From contig NZ_JBCMUN010000009.1 of assembly GCF_050467285.1 (NCBI RefSeq), forward strand, positions 186,001-250,000: a stretch of 64,000 bases of DNA. Direction: 5' to 3'. Origin of the DNA: Paenibacillus_E oryzisoli_A. GTDB lineage: Bacteria > Bacillota > Bacilli > Paenibacillales > NBRC-103111. The position numbers and the translations under genes are program-made. Positions 50,358 to 58,582 of the stretch are shown here, one piece after another. Under the pieces are notes generated by a model, which saw only the letters and a list, made by a program, of their open reading frames with translations, was not told the DNA's origin and did no database searches. Each line of letters begins with the position of its first letter. The first letter of the stretch is position 1.

Positions 50358-51821
50358 TTAAAGCGACTGAAACAGCCTTCTGACGAGCGGAATGCCGGTG
50401 CGGTGGAAGGCGATTGAAATATCGTCAGGACTGCTGTTTTTCAATTCAGGCGCAATGCTGCTCTTCCCCGCAGCTTCAGATACCGCTTCAGTAAGCAAAT
50501 CGTCGGCGTGAAGCGTATAAGTGTTCAAATCGTACCTGTGATCTGCGAAGGTGGCGTATATCCAATCCACGTCCGACTTTTCCTTGCGGGTCATCGGCTT
50601 CTTATTCATCACGGATTGAAGCAAATGCGCTGCGTATGCGGATGAAGGAATGACCGTAGGCTTCTCTACGCCGACATTTTGCAAGTATCGGAATACCGTA
50701 TCGAGCAGCCCTCCCAGACTCTCGTTGCTATCGATGTCAATCTGATCGGCCTTGTTGACGATAAAAATAATCTTCTTACCCGTTCCCAGTTTGCGCAGCA
50801 CGCCTTGGAGCAATTGCTTATCGTCATTCGTCGCAACCTGCGTAGCATTAATCAGATACAAGACGGCGTCGAAATGTCCTTGTTCAAGGAAATCAAACGT
50901 GATCTTCTCATGCTCTTCGTACGTCGAGCTGTTCGGTCCGGGCGTATCGATCAGAGTCACGGAAGTGTCGTCCGTTCCCAAACCCAGGTTCCCTTCAATG
51001 CGAACAACCTTGCCCTCTGCGCACCGGTTCCATTCGTCCACCCTGGACCTGGTCAGGCAGGCCGCAAGCGGATTCCCTGTTCCTTCCACGATCCCGATAA
51101 AGCGGTCGAGCGAAGGATTGTGGGAAATTTCCGTAATTTTAGCCGTGCAGGCTTCATTCCTGACAGGCAGCAGCTCCTCGCCCACAAGGGCGTTAATGAA
51201 AGAGGATTTCCCCGCGCTCATCGGTGCAACCAAGGCGATCCGCCGGAATCTCCGCTGGTCGGCGGCGCGGATATCCTGCTGCTGCTGCAGGAACGCCCGA
51301 AGGCTGCGATAGCTTTTTTTACTCAGCCATTCTTTCTGCGCATCGAACCGTCCTTCGCGAATCGCGGTGACGAACTCCGTAATGTTCTCGACCGTTTTCT
51401 TCTGAAGCCTCAGCTCTTTCACTGTCTGTAGTCCTGCAGCGCTTTGCAGAAATGGCTTCGGATCCGGTAAAAGCATGAGCACATTGGCGAAGAACAAATA
51501 CTTGTAAGTCCTGATCTGCGGCAAGAGATTGGCAAATTGAATATAGCTTCTGCCGATGTTCTTGAGCTGCTTTTTATCGATCGCATTACTGCTCTGAATA
51601 TTGGCTTGAATGGAATCCTGTTCATCCTGTGGAATTCCCAGCAAAACGGCATACCAGCTCATCGCCTCTAGGAAGCAGGGATCGTCCGGAACCTGATTTT
51701 TTAACAGCGCATACAGGCATATGTAGTAACTGCGCCGCCATTCATCCTTCGCCTTTCTAATGTCCAAATCCGAAAGATGATGACGACATGCTTGATAATA
51801 AAACAAACTGTGCTTACTCAA
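50358..51821 (-). CDS. Dynamin-family GTPase, first gene of operon
   Basis: 487 residues. A 200-residue helical N-terminal region comes first, then the G domain: G1 VAPMSAGKSSF (about 198-206), the SHN/TKI region with NEACTAKITEI (G2 threonine), G3 LIDTPGPNSS (about 292), G4 NKAD (about 354). It ends soon after the GTPase, so the C-terminal stalk of its partner is missing; the pair probably forms a heteromeric machine. The NEACTAKI stretch is shared with the partner. The start is TTG 51821 with AGGAG about eleven bases upstream. It is the promoter-proximal gene of the six-gene operon. Confidence 0.86.
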   Translation of the reverse strand: MSKHSLFYYQACRHHLSDLDIRKAKDEWRRSYYICLYALLKNQVPDDPCFLEAMSWYAVLLGIPQDEQDSIQANIQSSNAIDKKQLKNIGRSYIQFANLLPQIRTYKYLFFANVLMLLPDPKPFLQSAAGLQTVKELRLQKKTVENITEFVTAIREGRFDAQKEWLSKKSYRSLRAFLQQQQDIRAADQRRFRRIALVAPMSAGKSSFINALVGEELLPVRNEACTAKITEISHNPSLDRFIGIVEGTGNPLAACLTRSRVDEWNRCAEGKVVRIEGNLGLGTDDTSVTLIDTPGPNSSTYEEHEKITFDFLEQGHFDAVLYLINATQVATNDDKQLLQGVLRKLGTGKKIIFIVNKADQIDIDSNESLGGLLDTVFRYLQNVGVEKPTVIPSSAYAAHLLQSVMNKKPMTRKEKSDVDWIYATFADHRYDLNTYTLHADDLLTEAVSEAAGKSSIAPELKNSSPDDISIAFHRTGIPLVRRLFQSL

Positions 51822-52058
51822 CGCTTATCCGACTCCTAACTTTTCCATTCTGTAAAGAGATGCCTGTTCATGCAAGTGCGTGCCATTTATCTTACAAAAT
51901 AGTCTGGAGACACAGGTCCAGGACAATAGCCTATTGCATAATTTCAACATTTTCTTACAAAATCCTGCTTGTTTAGGGAATAAAACCTACAAATCGCTTT
52001 CGGATATAGTTCTTAATAACTAATGTCGGTCGCTTTATACTTACTTTAGCACAAATAC
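51822..52058. other. Non-coding spacer
   Basis: No gene, remnant or repeat is recognised on either strand. It should contain the leftward promoter of the dynamin operon, but no convincing -35/-10 pair could be fixed by eye. Confidence 0.4.
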
Positions 52059-52098
52059 AGGGAGTAGGAACCGATCACGCGGCCTACTCCCTGGTTTT
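52059..52098. terminator. Terminator hairpin
   Basis: AGGGAGTAGG/CCTACTCCCT, perfect 10 bp stem (52059-52068, 52083-52092). On the plus strand it is followed by GGTTTTT; on the minus strand it follows the DUF3862-like gene. Confidence 0.7.
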
Positions 52099-52171
52099 TA
52101 AGCATCAATAATGAACGGCACAAAGCCTAACTTCCCATCCTAGGTATTAATTCTATATTCTGCGAGAGATG

Positions 52172-52708
52172 CTATTTAAGCCCAAACTGCGCTTTAGAGT
52201 TCAGTTTACCCCCTTGGAACATTAAATTCGCATTGGCGCCTAGCGACCCCTCACCATCATACATATACATGACTGTGTAAAACTCGCTACCCTTCTCGCC
52301 GACTTCGGACATGATCTCTCCTGGGCCTCCGATGATTTCGGTTACTTGAGCGTATGTCATACCGTTCTGAATCTGATCGAACTCAGCTTTGCTCATCGAA
52401 GGTTTGTTCTTCGGTGGAGCCGGCGTAGGTGTAGGCGTTGGAGCGACGGTCTGTGCCACTGTCGGTGCTGTTGTTGGCGCAGTAGTAGCGACTGCAGGCG
52501 TTGTAGTCGGCTTGGATGCTGTTGTTGCGAATGTGGTCGGCTTAGCTTCTTCACGGTCGCTAGTCAATCCAAATGCTACAAAAAATACGATAACTGATAA
52601 GACGTAATAACGGCGCTTAATTTTCTTTTGAATGACTTTACTCAATAATGTTGGACTACAAATACCCACGATGCTTACCAATACCAAAATCAAAAATACG
52701 TTGCTCAT
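52172..52708 (-). CDS. Membrane protein with DUF3862/BLIP-like domain
   Basis: 178 residues. Two N-terminal helices (VFLILVLVSIVGICSPTLL and RYYVLSVIVFFVAFGL) are followed by a 45-residue Thr/Ala/Pro spacer with TPTPTPAPP. The C-terminal domain has MSKAEFDQIQNGMTYAQVTEIIGGPGE and ends FQGGKLNSKAQFGLK. This SmpA/OmlA-type 'F..i..GMt..qV..ilG.pge' pattern is shared by DUF3862 and beta-lactamase inhibitor-like domains. It should sit outside the membrane on a flexible stalk. ATG after GGGGGATCGAGAAGC. It is directly preceded by a broken secreted-protein gene. Confidence 0.8.
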   Translation of the reverse strand: MSNVFLILVLVSIVGICSPTLLSKVIQKKIKRRYYVLSVIVFFVAFGLTSDREEAKPTTFATTASKPTTTPAVATTAPTTAPTVAQTVAPTPTPTPAPPKNKPSMSKAEFDQIQNGMTYAQVTEIIGGPGEIMSEVGEKGSEFYTVMYMYDGEGSLGANANLMFQGGKLNSKAQFGLK

Positions 52709-52722
52709 GCTTCTCGATCCCC

Positions 52723-52950
52723 CTAGTAGTATGCGCGGCGCTGATTGGTCGCACAGTTGCTCTCGTACTGCATGAACGTAGGCAACGTGTGATAAACGTA
52801 ATTCCCGTATTCATCGCAGTACATCGTCTGAAGCACCTTGAGATGGGCTTCCCACTTCAATTTATCGTAAGTTATATCTTACGAAATAAGCGAAAAAGAC
52901 ATGAACAATGCGATTGCAAGCAGTAAAACCGTGACTTTTTTAATAGGCAT
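52723..52950 (-). pseudogene. Small secreted protein broken by one in-frame stop
   Basis: ATG 52950 (GAGGAG just upstream) opens a signal peptide (KKVTVLLLAIALFMSFSLIS) that ends in TAA after 23 codons. The same frame then runs open for 51 more codons (YDKLKWEAHLKVLQTMYCDE, TFMQYESNCATNQRRAYY) to a TAG. The second half has two Cys and the composition of a real secreted domain. One point change (TAA to CAA or AAA) would restore a 75-codon gene. It lies 14 bases before the DUF3862-like gene. A sequencing error cannot be excluded. No family is recognised. Confidence 0.6.
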
Positions 52951-53080
52951 TCTCCTCGATAAAAGTTGATTTACCGATATATGCCTGCACAACGTATTCT
53001 ATCAGATTATGTCGATTTATGGTATCCCTCGATTGCAGTTATATTTTAACTGATTCAAATGGCCGTTGCATCCATAATAA

Positions 53081-53127
53081 AAAAACCGCGTAATCCGCGG
53101 CTTCCTATGCGTATGTGTTCTTGTCCT
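53081..53127 (-). terminator. Terminator overlapping the GGDEF-EAL gene end, with GACAAGAACA motif
   Basis: On the minus strand GAGGACAAGAACACATACGCATAG codes the last residues (EDKNTYA-stop). It is followed by GCCGCGGATTACGCGG (53086-53102) and TTTTTTTATT. Third example in the window of GACAAGAACA next to a GC hairpin terminator; here the motif is inside the reading frame. Confidence 0.75.
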
Positions 53128-55669
53128 CTTCCAATCCCGTATCATGGCCGGCACTCGATGTTTCATGTGATGCTATTGTTGTAATGTTATTATCTCTCAA
53201 CAGCTTGGTAACTACCTCAACATGCAGAGGACGGCTGAAATAGTAGCCTTGAATCTCATCGCATTGCAGCTCCTTCAACAGCGTGTATTGCTCAGCGGTC
53301 TCTACACCCTCAGCCACAACGTTCATATGCAGCTCTTTAGCTAAAGTCAACATGCATTGAATGATGCTTCGATTCACTGAATCCGTAAGGATCTCCTCTA
53401 CAAAAGATTTGTCTATTTTCAGTGTATCCAAGGTAAGCTGCTTCAATAGATACAAAGAAGAATATCCGGTTCCAAAGTCGTCTAAGGAGACTTTAATATT
53501 CCTTTTTTTCAATTCGGTCAGTAGTTGAGTCACTTCGATTTCATTACTGATGAATGAACTTTCCGTAATCTCAATTTCCAACTTTCCCGCGGCTATACCC
53601 GTTTCAGCTATAACGTTATCAATAGTTTCCAAAATGTTGGGCTTGATTAATTGTTTCACGGAAAAGTTGACCGAAGTTGTAATGGGTGTAAAGCCTTGAT
53701 CTTGCCATCGTTTATTTTCCCTGCAAGCTTCACGTAGTACCCACTCGCCTATTGGAACAATGAGTCCCGTTTCCTCAGCAATCGGTATGAACTCAGCTGG
53801 AGAAATCAGGCCCCATTCAGGATGCTTCCATCTAATTAAAGCTTCCACCCCAACAATTTCCGTTGTTTGCGTATCGACTCGAGGCATGTACATGATGAAA
53901 AATTCCTTCTTGTCCAGGGCTTTTCGAAGATCGTTACTTAAATTAAAATGCTTGAAGGATTGTAAATTTAAAGCGGCGGAGTAATATTGAATCTGGTCTC
54001 GCCCTTGAGATTTGGCCACATATAAGGCCGTATCCGCATTTTTGAATAAAGTCACTACTGTACTTCCATCTTCAGGCGACATACTGATGCCTATACTGAT
54101 TGTGACATGAAGTTCATAACCTTCTATAATAAAATCTTCTTTAGTTAGCTGAGTCAGCTTGTCCGTAAGGCGACTAATTTCATTATGATGGTTCACTTCA
54201 GATAAAACGATGCAAAACTCGTCGCCACCAAGACGATACACAGTTTGACCTACCCGTAAACATTCCTGCAGTCTCCGGGCAAAGTGCTTTAGTAATACAT
54301 CACCAATGGAATGACCGAGTGTATCATTGACATATTTAAACCGATCCAAATCGATTAACATGACAACGACCATTTTGTTGTTAATTCGACTATTAATCAA
54401 GCATTGTTCCAATTGTTCCTCGAATTTTCTCCGATTAGGAAGTGTTGTCAAATAATCATGATACGCTAAAAATTGATTTAACTCCTCTGTTTGCTTTCGT
54501 TTTGTTACATCTAGAACGGTACCCATTGTTGCCGACTTGCCCTGATGAAGAACTTTCTTATAATGAACCTCAAGGATTACGATAGATTTATCCTGTTTAA
54601 TGCCTCTATGGCAAAAATTTTGTATGGATTCACCTTCAGCCAAGCATGATATCTCATCGATCACTTTTTGTTGATCTTCAGGGTGTATAAGGCTCAGAAC
54701 CTTAAGACCTGTTATCGTATCATATCCCATCATCTTATTTAAGTGTGGATTCGAATAGATGAAGGTTCCCTCCACGGCAATAAACACCCCAACGATTGAC
54801 TGTTCAACCAAACTGCGATATTTTGTCTCTGCATCTATTAATGAACGTTCCATTTCTTTTTGAGCAGTAATATTTTTAGCTATTCCGTAAACCCCTACTA
54901 ATTCATTATGAATGATGATGGGGATATTGGTCACGTTAAAATCAAGAATGGACCCGTCTTTATGTATACCTGTCGTTTCGTAATACTGTGGAATGCGGGT
55001 CCGTATCGTTTCCATAAAGAAATGATTTGTCAGTTCGCTAGAATCTGGTCCCACCAATGCTTGATAATTCTCATGTAAAATCTCTTCTTCACTCAAGCCA
55101 AACGTTTCTAAAAAAGCAGGGTTACAAGACAAAAAATTCCCTTGAAGATCAAACGAAAATACCAATTCAGGATTATTCTCAAAGAGGGATTTATAGTTCT
55201 GCTCTTCCCTTACCAAGCTGAGCTGAAGCTTCTTCTGCACAGTCGTATCCTGAACGAAACCAATGATTCGGGTTAACTCATTCTGCTCATTTACTAAAAA
55301 CTCGGTAACTTGAACCACGTTCCGTATTTCCCCATTAGGATGGACGATTCTAAATTCAATTTCGTATCCCGCTTTTTCATCAAGAGCTGCGTTAAACCTT
55401 TCGAATGTTCGTGCACGGTCATCCGGATGTATCAGTGTAAAAAATTGGTCTAAACTCATAGAAAAGTCATCTTCTATTCCATGTATAACAAATAGTTGAT
55501 TAGACCATGTAGTCGTGTCCTTTTGAAAGTCATATTCCCAATATCCTACGTTGGATATTTTTTGAACTAACTCAAACTCTTCATATCTTTTATTTAAATG
55601 GTCAATTAATTGTTCACTGTTCTTGATATTTTGAAATTGATCTTTATGCACTCTGTAATTTTTGGACAT
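53105..55669 (-). CDS. PAS-PAS-PAS-GGDEF-EAL cyclic di-GMP protein
   Basis: 854 residues. Three PAS domains (first about 30-140 with VGYWEYDFQKDTTTWSNQLF; second about 160-280 with ENNPELVFSFDLQGNFLS; third about 285-405) are followed by a GGDEF domain (VYRLGGDEFCIVLSE, intact active site, about 495). The C-terminal EAL domain has VGVEALIRWKHPEWG and DDFGTGYSSL. Both synthase and phosphodiesterase activities look possible. There are no membrane helices, so it is a cytosolic sensor of small molecules, redox or light. The ATG at 55669 is chosen (weak GTGGAG upstream). An upstream ATG at 55717 is the alternative. Divergent from the SpoVB-like gene. Confidence 0.93.
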   Translation of the reverse strand: MSKNYRVHKDQFQNIKNSEQLIDHLNKRYEEFELVQKISNVGYWEYDFQKDTTTWSNQLFVIHGIEDDFSMSLDQFFTLIHPDDRARTFERFNAALDEKAGYEIEFRIVHPNGEIRNVVQVTEFLVNEQNELTRIIGFVQDTTVQKKLQLSLVREEQNYKSLFENNPELVFSFDLQGNFLSCNPAFLETFGLSEEEILHENYQALVGPDSSELTNHFFMETIRTRIPQYYETTGIHKDGSILDFNVTNIPIIIHNELVGVYGIAKNITAQKEMERSLIDAETKYRSLVEQSIVGVFIAVEGTFIYSNPHLNKMMGYDTITGLKVLSLIHPEDQQKVIDEISCLAEGESIQNFCHRGIKQDKSIVILEVHYKKVLHQGKSATMGTVLDVTKRKQTEELNQFLAYHDYLTTLPNRRKFEEQLEQCLINSRINNKMVVVMLIDLDRFKYVNDTLGHSIGDVLLKHFARRLQECLRVGQTVYRLGGDEFCIVLSEVNHHNEISRLTDKLTQLTKEDFIIEGYELHVTISIGISMSPEDGSTVVTLFKNADTALYVAKSQGRDQIQYYSAALNLQSFKHFNLSNDLRKALDKKEFFIMYMPRVDTQTTEIVGVEALIRWKHPEWGLISPAEFIPIAEETGLIVPIGEWVLREACRENKRWQDQGFTPITTSVNFSVKQLIKPNILETIDNVIAETGIAAGKLEIEITESSFISNEIEVTQLLTELKKRNIKVSLDDFGTGYSSLYLLKQLTLDTLKIDKSFVEEILTDSVNRSIIQCMLTLAKELHMNVVAEGVETAEQYTLLKELQCDEIQGYYFSRPLHVEVVTKLLRDNNITTIASHETSSAGHDTGLEEDKNTYA

Positions 55670-55853
55670 TGCGGCCACGCTCCACTTCGTTTGACATAGC
55701 CCTTGAGCTTTACCCATGATTATAACTTGAGCATGTTAAAGAAGTATGAGCAAATCGGAGGCATTTGGGCTTACGATATCAGCATGTTCACATTTTTTTC
55801 CGATTGATGAAATACAATGGAAGTATTTGATCAACAGGAGGACATGATGCCCA

Positions 55854-57392
55854 ATGTCACAACCGTCACAAACATTCATGAGAGGTACGTTATTCTTATC
55901 CGTTTCCGCATTTATTAACCGCATCCTCGGCTTCATTAGCGGGATGTTCGTAGCCAGGGTGCTGGGTGCGGATGGAATCGGCCTGTTGATGATGGCGCAT
56001 CCCCTAGTTCCGCTGGTCATCACGATTACAGAGCTAGGCCTGCCGGTCGCAATCTCCAAACTTGTCGCTGAGGCTGATGCTCGTGGAGATCGGGCCAAGG
56101 TGAGACAGATTCTACACGTCTCCTTGTTCATCACCGGCTTCCTGAGTGTCACACTGACGACCCTCTCCCTGCTCGGCTCGGAATGGATCGCATCCATCCT
56201 GCTCAGCGATCAACGTGCTTATTACGCCATGCTCGCAATTACACCCATTGCGCCGATCGTTGCTGTCTCAGCGGTTCTGAAGGGGTATTACCGGGGGAAG
56301 CAGCGGATGCACACCATCGCCGCATCGGATGTATTGGAGAACACCGTGCAGATTGCATGCGTACTCGCCTTAGTACACATCTTGCTGCCCTATGGCGTTC
56401 ACTATGCCGCCGCTGGTGCTATGGCCGCCTCAGTGGTCAGTGAGATCAGCAGTCTGCTGTTTCTTCTTGCCAGTTACAAGATGCGCGGTGAAGTCAAACT
56501 GCCGGGCGAGACATGGGCTGCCCATCTTCGGAATGGCAAATCGACCCTCGCGGAGCTGCTTCGGATTGGCTTGCCGACTACCGGCAATGGCGTGGTCCAC
56601 TCGCTCTACGGCGCCTTCCAGCCACTGCTCATTACGACAAGCTTGGCAGCTGCAGGCATCGGTACAGCAATGGCCACCAAACAGTTTGGCATGATCGCCG
56701 GATATGCTTTCCCACTTCTCTTCATGCCCAGCTTCATCACTCAATCCCTTTCCACCGCTCTCATTCCAGCCATCAGCGAAGCAGCTGCCAACAAGAACAG
56801 TCTGTTGATGCATGAAAGAATGGAACAGGCTTTGCGCTTGGGCCTTTTTATCGGGGCGCCGGCTACCGTCATCCTGTACGTTTGGTCCACACCGCTGACC
56901 ACCCTCATCTATGCCGCACCCGAAGCCGGCTTGCTGCTGAAGATTTTGGCTCCGATGTTTTTCCTGCATTACTTCGATGCGCCGCTATATGCCATACTGC
57001 TGGGACTCGGCCGCGCAAATGCCACTCTATGGAATTACATCATTACCACGGTGTTCAAGATTGCAGCGATCTACACACTCGGCAGCCATTTTGGCATTGT
57101 AGGCATTGCTTTTGCGCTCGGCTTGAGCATTGTACTCATCACGCTGCTCAACTTTTACTCAATCTCCGGCAGCATCGGGTTCTATTTGGATATTCGCCCC
57201 TATGTGAGAGTCACTTTCTCTATGATTGGCATGGTCCTTTTCGGGCAGTGGGCGATCTGGTACCTGGATGGCTTTGACCTTGGAATGCTGTGGAACACCC
57301 TCGGTTCCATCGGTATCTCATTGCTTGGCTACTTCGCAGCCCTGTCCCTCACGAAAGTCTGGAGTCGGAGGAGTAGAAGAATTTATTCTTAA
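55854..57392 (+). CDS. spoVB: SpoVB-like polysaccharide/lipid flippase (MOP family)
   Basis: 512 residues, about 14 helices. The opening FMRGTLFLSVSAFINRILGFISGMFVARVLGADGIGLL and the repeated V..V..EI..LL..L helices match stage V sporulation protein B. SpoVB and relatives flip lipid-linked precursors for cortex or polysaccharide. The gene name is by closest family; Paenibacilli carry several paralogues. ATG 55854 with GGAGG twelve bases upstream. A terminator follows. Confidence 0.85.
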   Translation: MSQPSQTFMRGTLFLSVSAFINRILGFISGMFVARVLGADGIGLLMMAHPLVPLVITITELGLPVAISKLVAEADARGDRAKVRQILHVSLFITGFLSVTLTTLSLLGSEWIASILLSDQRAYYAMLAITPIAPIVAVSAVLKGYYRGKQRMHTIAASDVLENTVQIACVLALVHILLPYGVHYAAAGAMAASVVSEISSLLFLLASYKMRGEVKLPGETWAAHLRNGKSTLAELLRIGLPTTGNGVVHSLYGAFQPLLITTSLAAAGIGTAMATKQFGMIAGYAFPLLFMPSFITQSLSTALIPAISEAAANKNSLLMHERMEQALRLGLFIGAPATVILYVWSTPLTTLIYAAPEAGLLLKILAPMFFLHYFDAPLYAILLGLGRANATLWNYIITTVFKIAAIYTLGSHFGIVGIAFALGLSIVLITLLNFYSISGSIGFYLDIRPYVRVTFSMIGMVLFGQWAIWYLDGFDLGMLWNTLGSIGISLLGYFAALSLTKVWSRRSRRIYS

Positions 57393-57403
57393 AAGGCAGA
57401 AAC

Positions 57404-57446
57404 AGCGGCAGCCCAGTACTAAGAAAAGTATGGGCAGCCGCTTTAG
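57404..57446 (+). terminator. Terminator after the SpoVB-like gene
   Basis: AGCGGCAGCCCA (57404-57415) pairs with TGGGCAGCCGCT (57431-57442) with one mismatch, then TTAG. Also faces the convergent sigma gene. Confidence 0.65.
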
Positions 57447-57466
57447 ACGGAATTCGATTGCAAGAT

Positions 57467-58435
57467 TCATCGGTCTAAATGTTCAGGAAGTCCAAATCGG
57501 GAAAATAATTTTGTGTTAATGAAATTTTGGATGTGGAAGATCTTCTTGTCTTTCATGACAAGGACGTGAATACCCCAGGGGACCAAGCAGGTTTTGTCGC
57601 TGCTCGGCATATATTGAGCGAGAGCAGGATAACCGCCATTCACCGTAGTCGGCAAAAACCGTGATCCGTCGCAATGCCAACGCGTAAGTGTAAAAAACTG
57701 GAACAAATCCTCCTTACCGCATATCCACATTGGGAAAGGCGGCATGGACATTTGGCCTTCTTCATGAAACAAGGCGACAAGTGCATGGATATCAAATTGT
57801 TCAAACGCTTCCACATATCGTGAGAGCAATTCTTGATCAGGCTCGAAATTCATTAAACGATATTCTTCAGAATGATGTTTTGAACGCTCCATCGTCTCCC
57901 TGGCCCTTTGCAAAGCGCTGTTAACGGCTGCCGGTGACATGCTCAACGTTTCTGCAATCTGCTTAGAGGGCCACTCGAATACATCCTTCAAAAGGAGAAC
58001 AGCACGTTGACGCGGAGGCAAGGCTTGCAAGAGCGTAATAAAACACAATTGAAGCGTATCCTTGCGAATGAGGATATCTTCCGGATTGTCCGATAAGGCG
58101 GGGGTAGGCCAGACCCAGGACGAGTCAGGCAACGTTTCGCTGGGGACGATAATAGATGTCGCTTGATCGGAAAAGTCAACGGGACGAGTGCGGCGTTTCG
58201 CTTGTCTTAGCTTGTCCAGACATAAGTTGGATGCAATGCGATAAACCCACGTTTTATAAGAGGACTCCTGCCTAAATGAGTTCCAATTTTCCCAGGCGCG
58301 AATAAAGGTCTCTTGAACGGCATCGTCTGCGTCATCGATCGATCCTAACATTCGATAACAGAACGATGTTAACTCTGGCTTTAAGCTGTCAAATAACTGA
58401 AGTTCAACTGTATGCCCCTTTAAAAATTCGTTCAT
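57467..58435 (-). CDS. ECF sigma factor with C-terminal SnoaL-like domain
   Basis: 322 residues. Region 2 has FCYRMLGSIDDADDAVQETFIRAWENW and region 4 has ALPPRQRAVLLLKDVFEWPSKQIAETLSMSPAAVNSALQRAR. The last 120 residues (YVEAFEQFDIHALVALFHEEGQMSMPPFPMW...) are a SnoaL-like fold, as in ECF41/SigJ-type factors. In these factors the fused domain regulates the sigma in place of a separate anti-sigma. The ATG at 58435 has GGAGG six bases upstream. No anti-sigma gene adjoins. Confidence 0.88.
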   Translation of the reverse strand: MNEFLKGHTVELQLFDSLKPELTSFCYRMLGSIDDADDAVQETFIRAWENWNSFRQESSYKTWVYRIASNLCLDKLRQAKRRTRPVDFSDQATSIIVPSETLPDSSWVWPTPALSDNPEDILIRKDTLQLCFITLLQALPPRQRAVLLLKDVFEWPSKQIAETLSMSPAAVNSALQRARETMERSKHHSEEYRLMNFEPDQELLSRYVEAFEQFDIHALVALFHEEGQMSMPPFPMWICGKEDLFQFFTLTRWHCDGSRFLPTTVNGGYPALAQYMPSSDKTCLVPWGIHVLVMKDKKIFHIQNFINTKLFSRFGLPEHLDR

Positions 58436-58582
58436 TTGGGCCTCCGAATGTAGAATAATAGTAGCTTTCACATCAACCAATTCTACAGAAAAGGACGAAT
58501 ACCTTCCCTGTTTTTTTCACGAATGACGGGGATGTGAAAGCACCTATATGTTGTCGCCGGACATTTACGGACAATACTCAGC

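Noticed and set aside
55736..56197. 153-codon frame antisense to the SpoVB-like gene
   Set aside because: Overlaps a well-supported gene; no ribosome binding site and low-quality composition.
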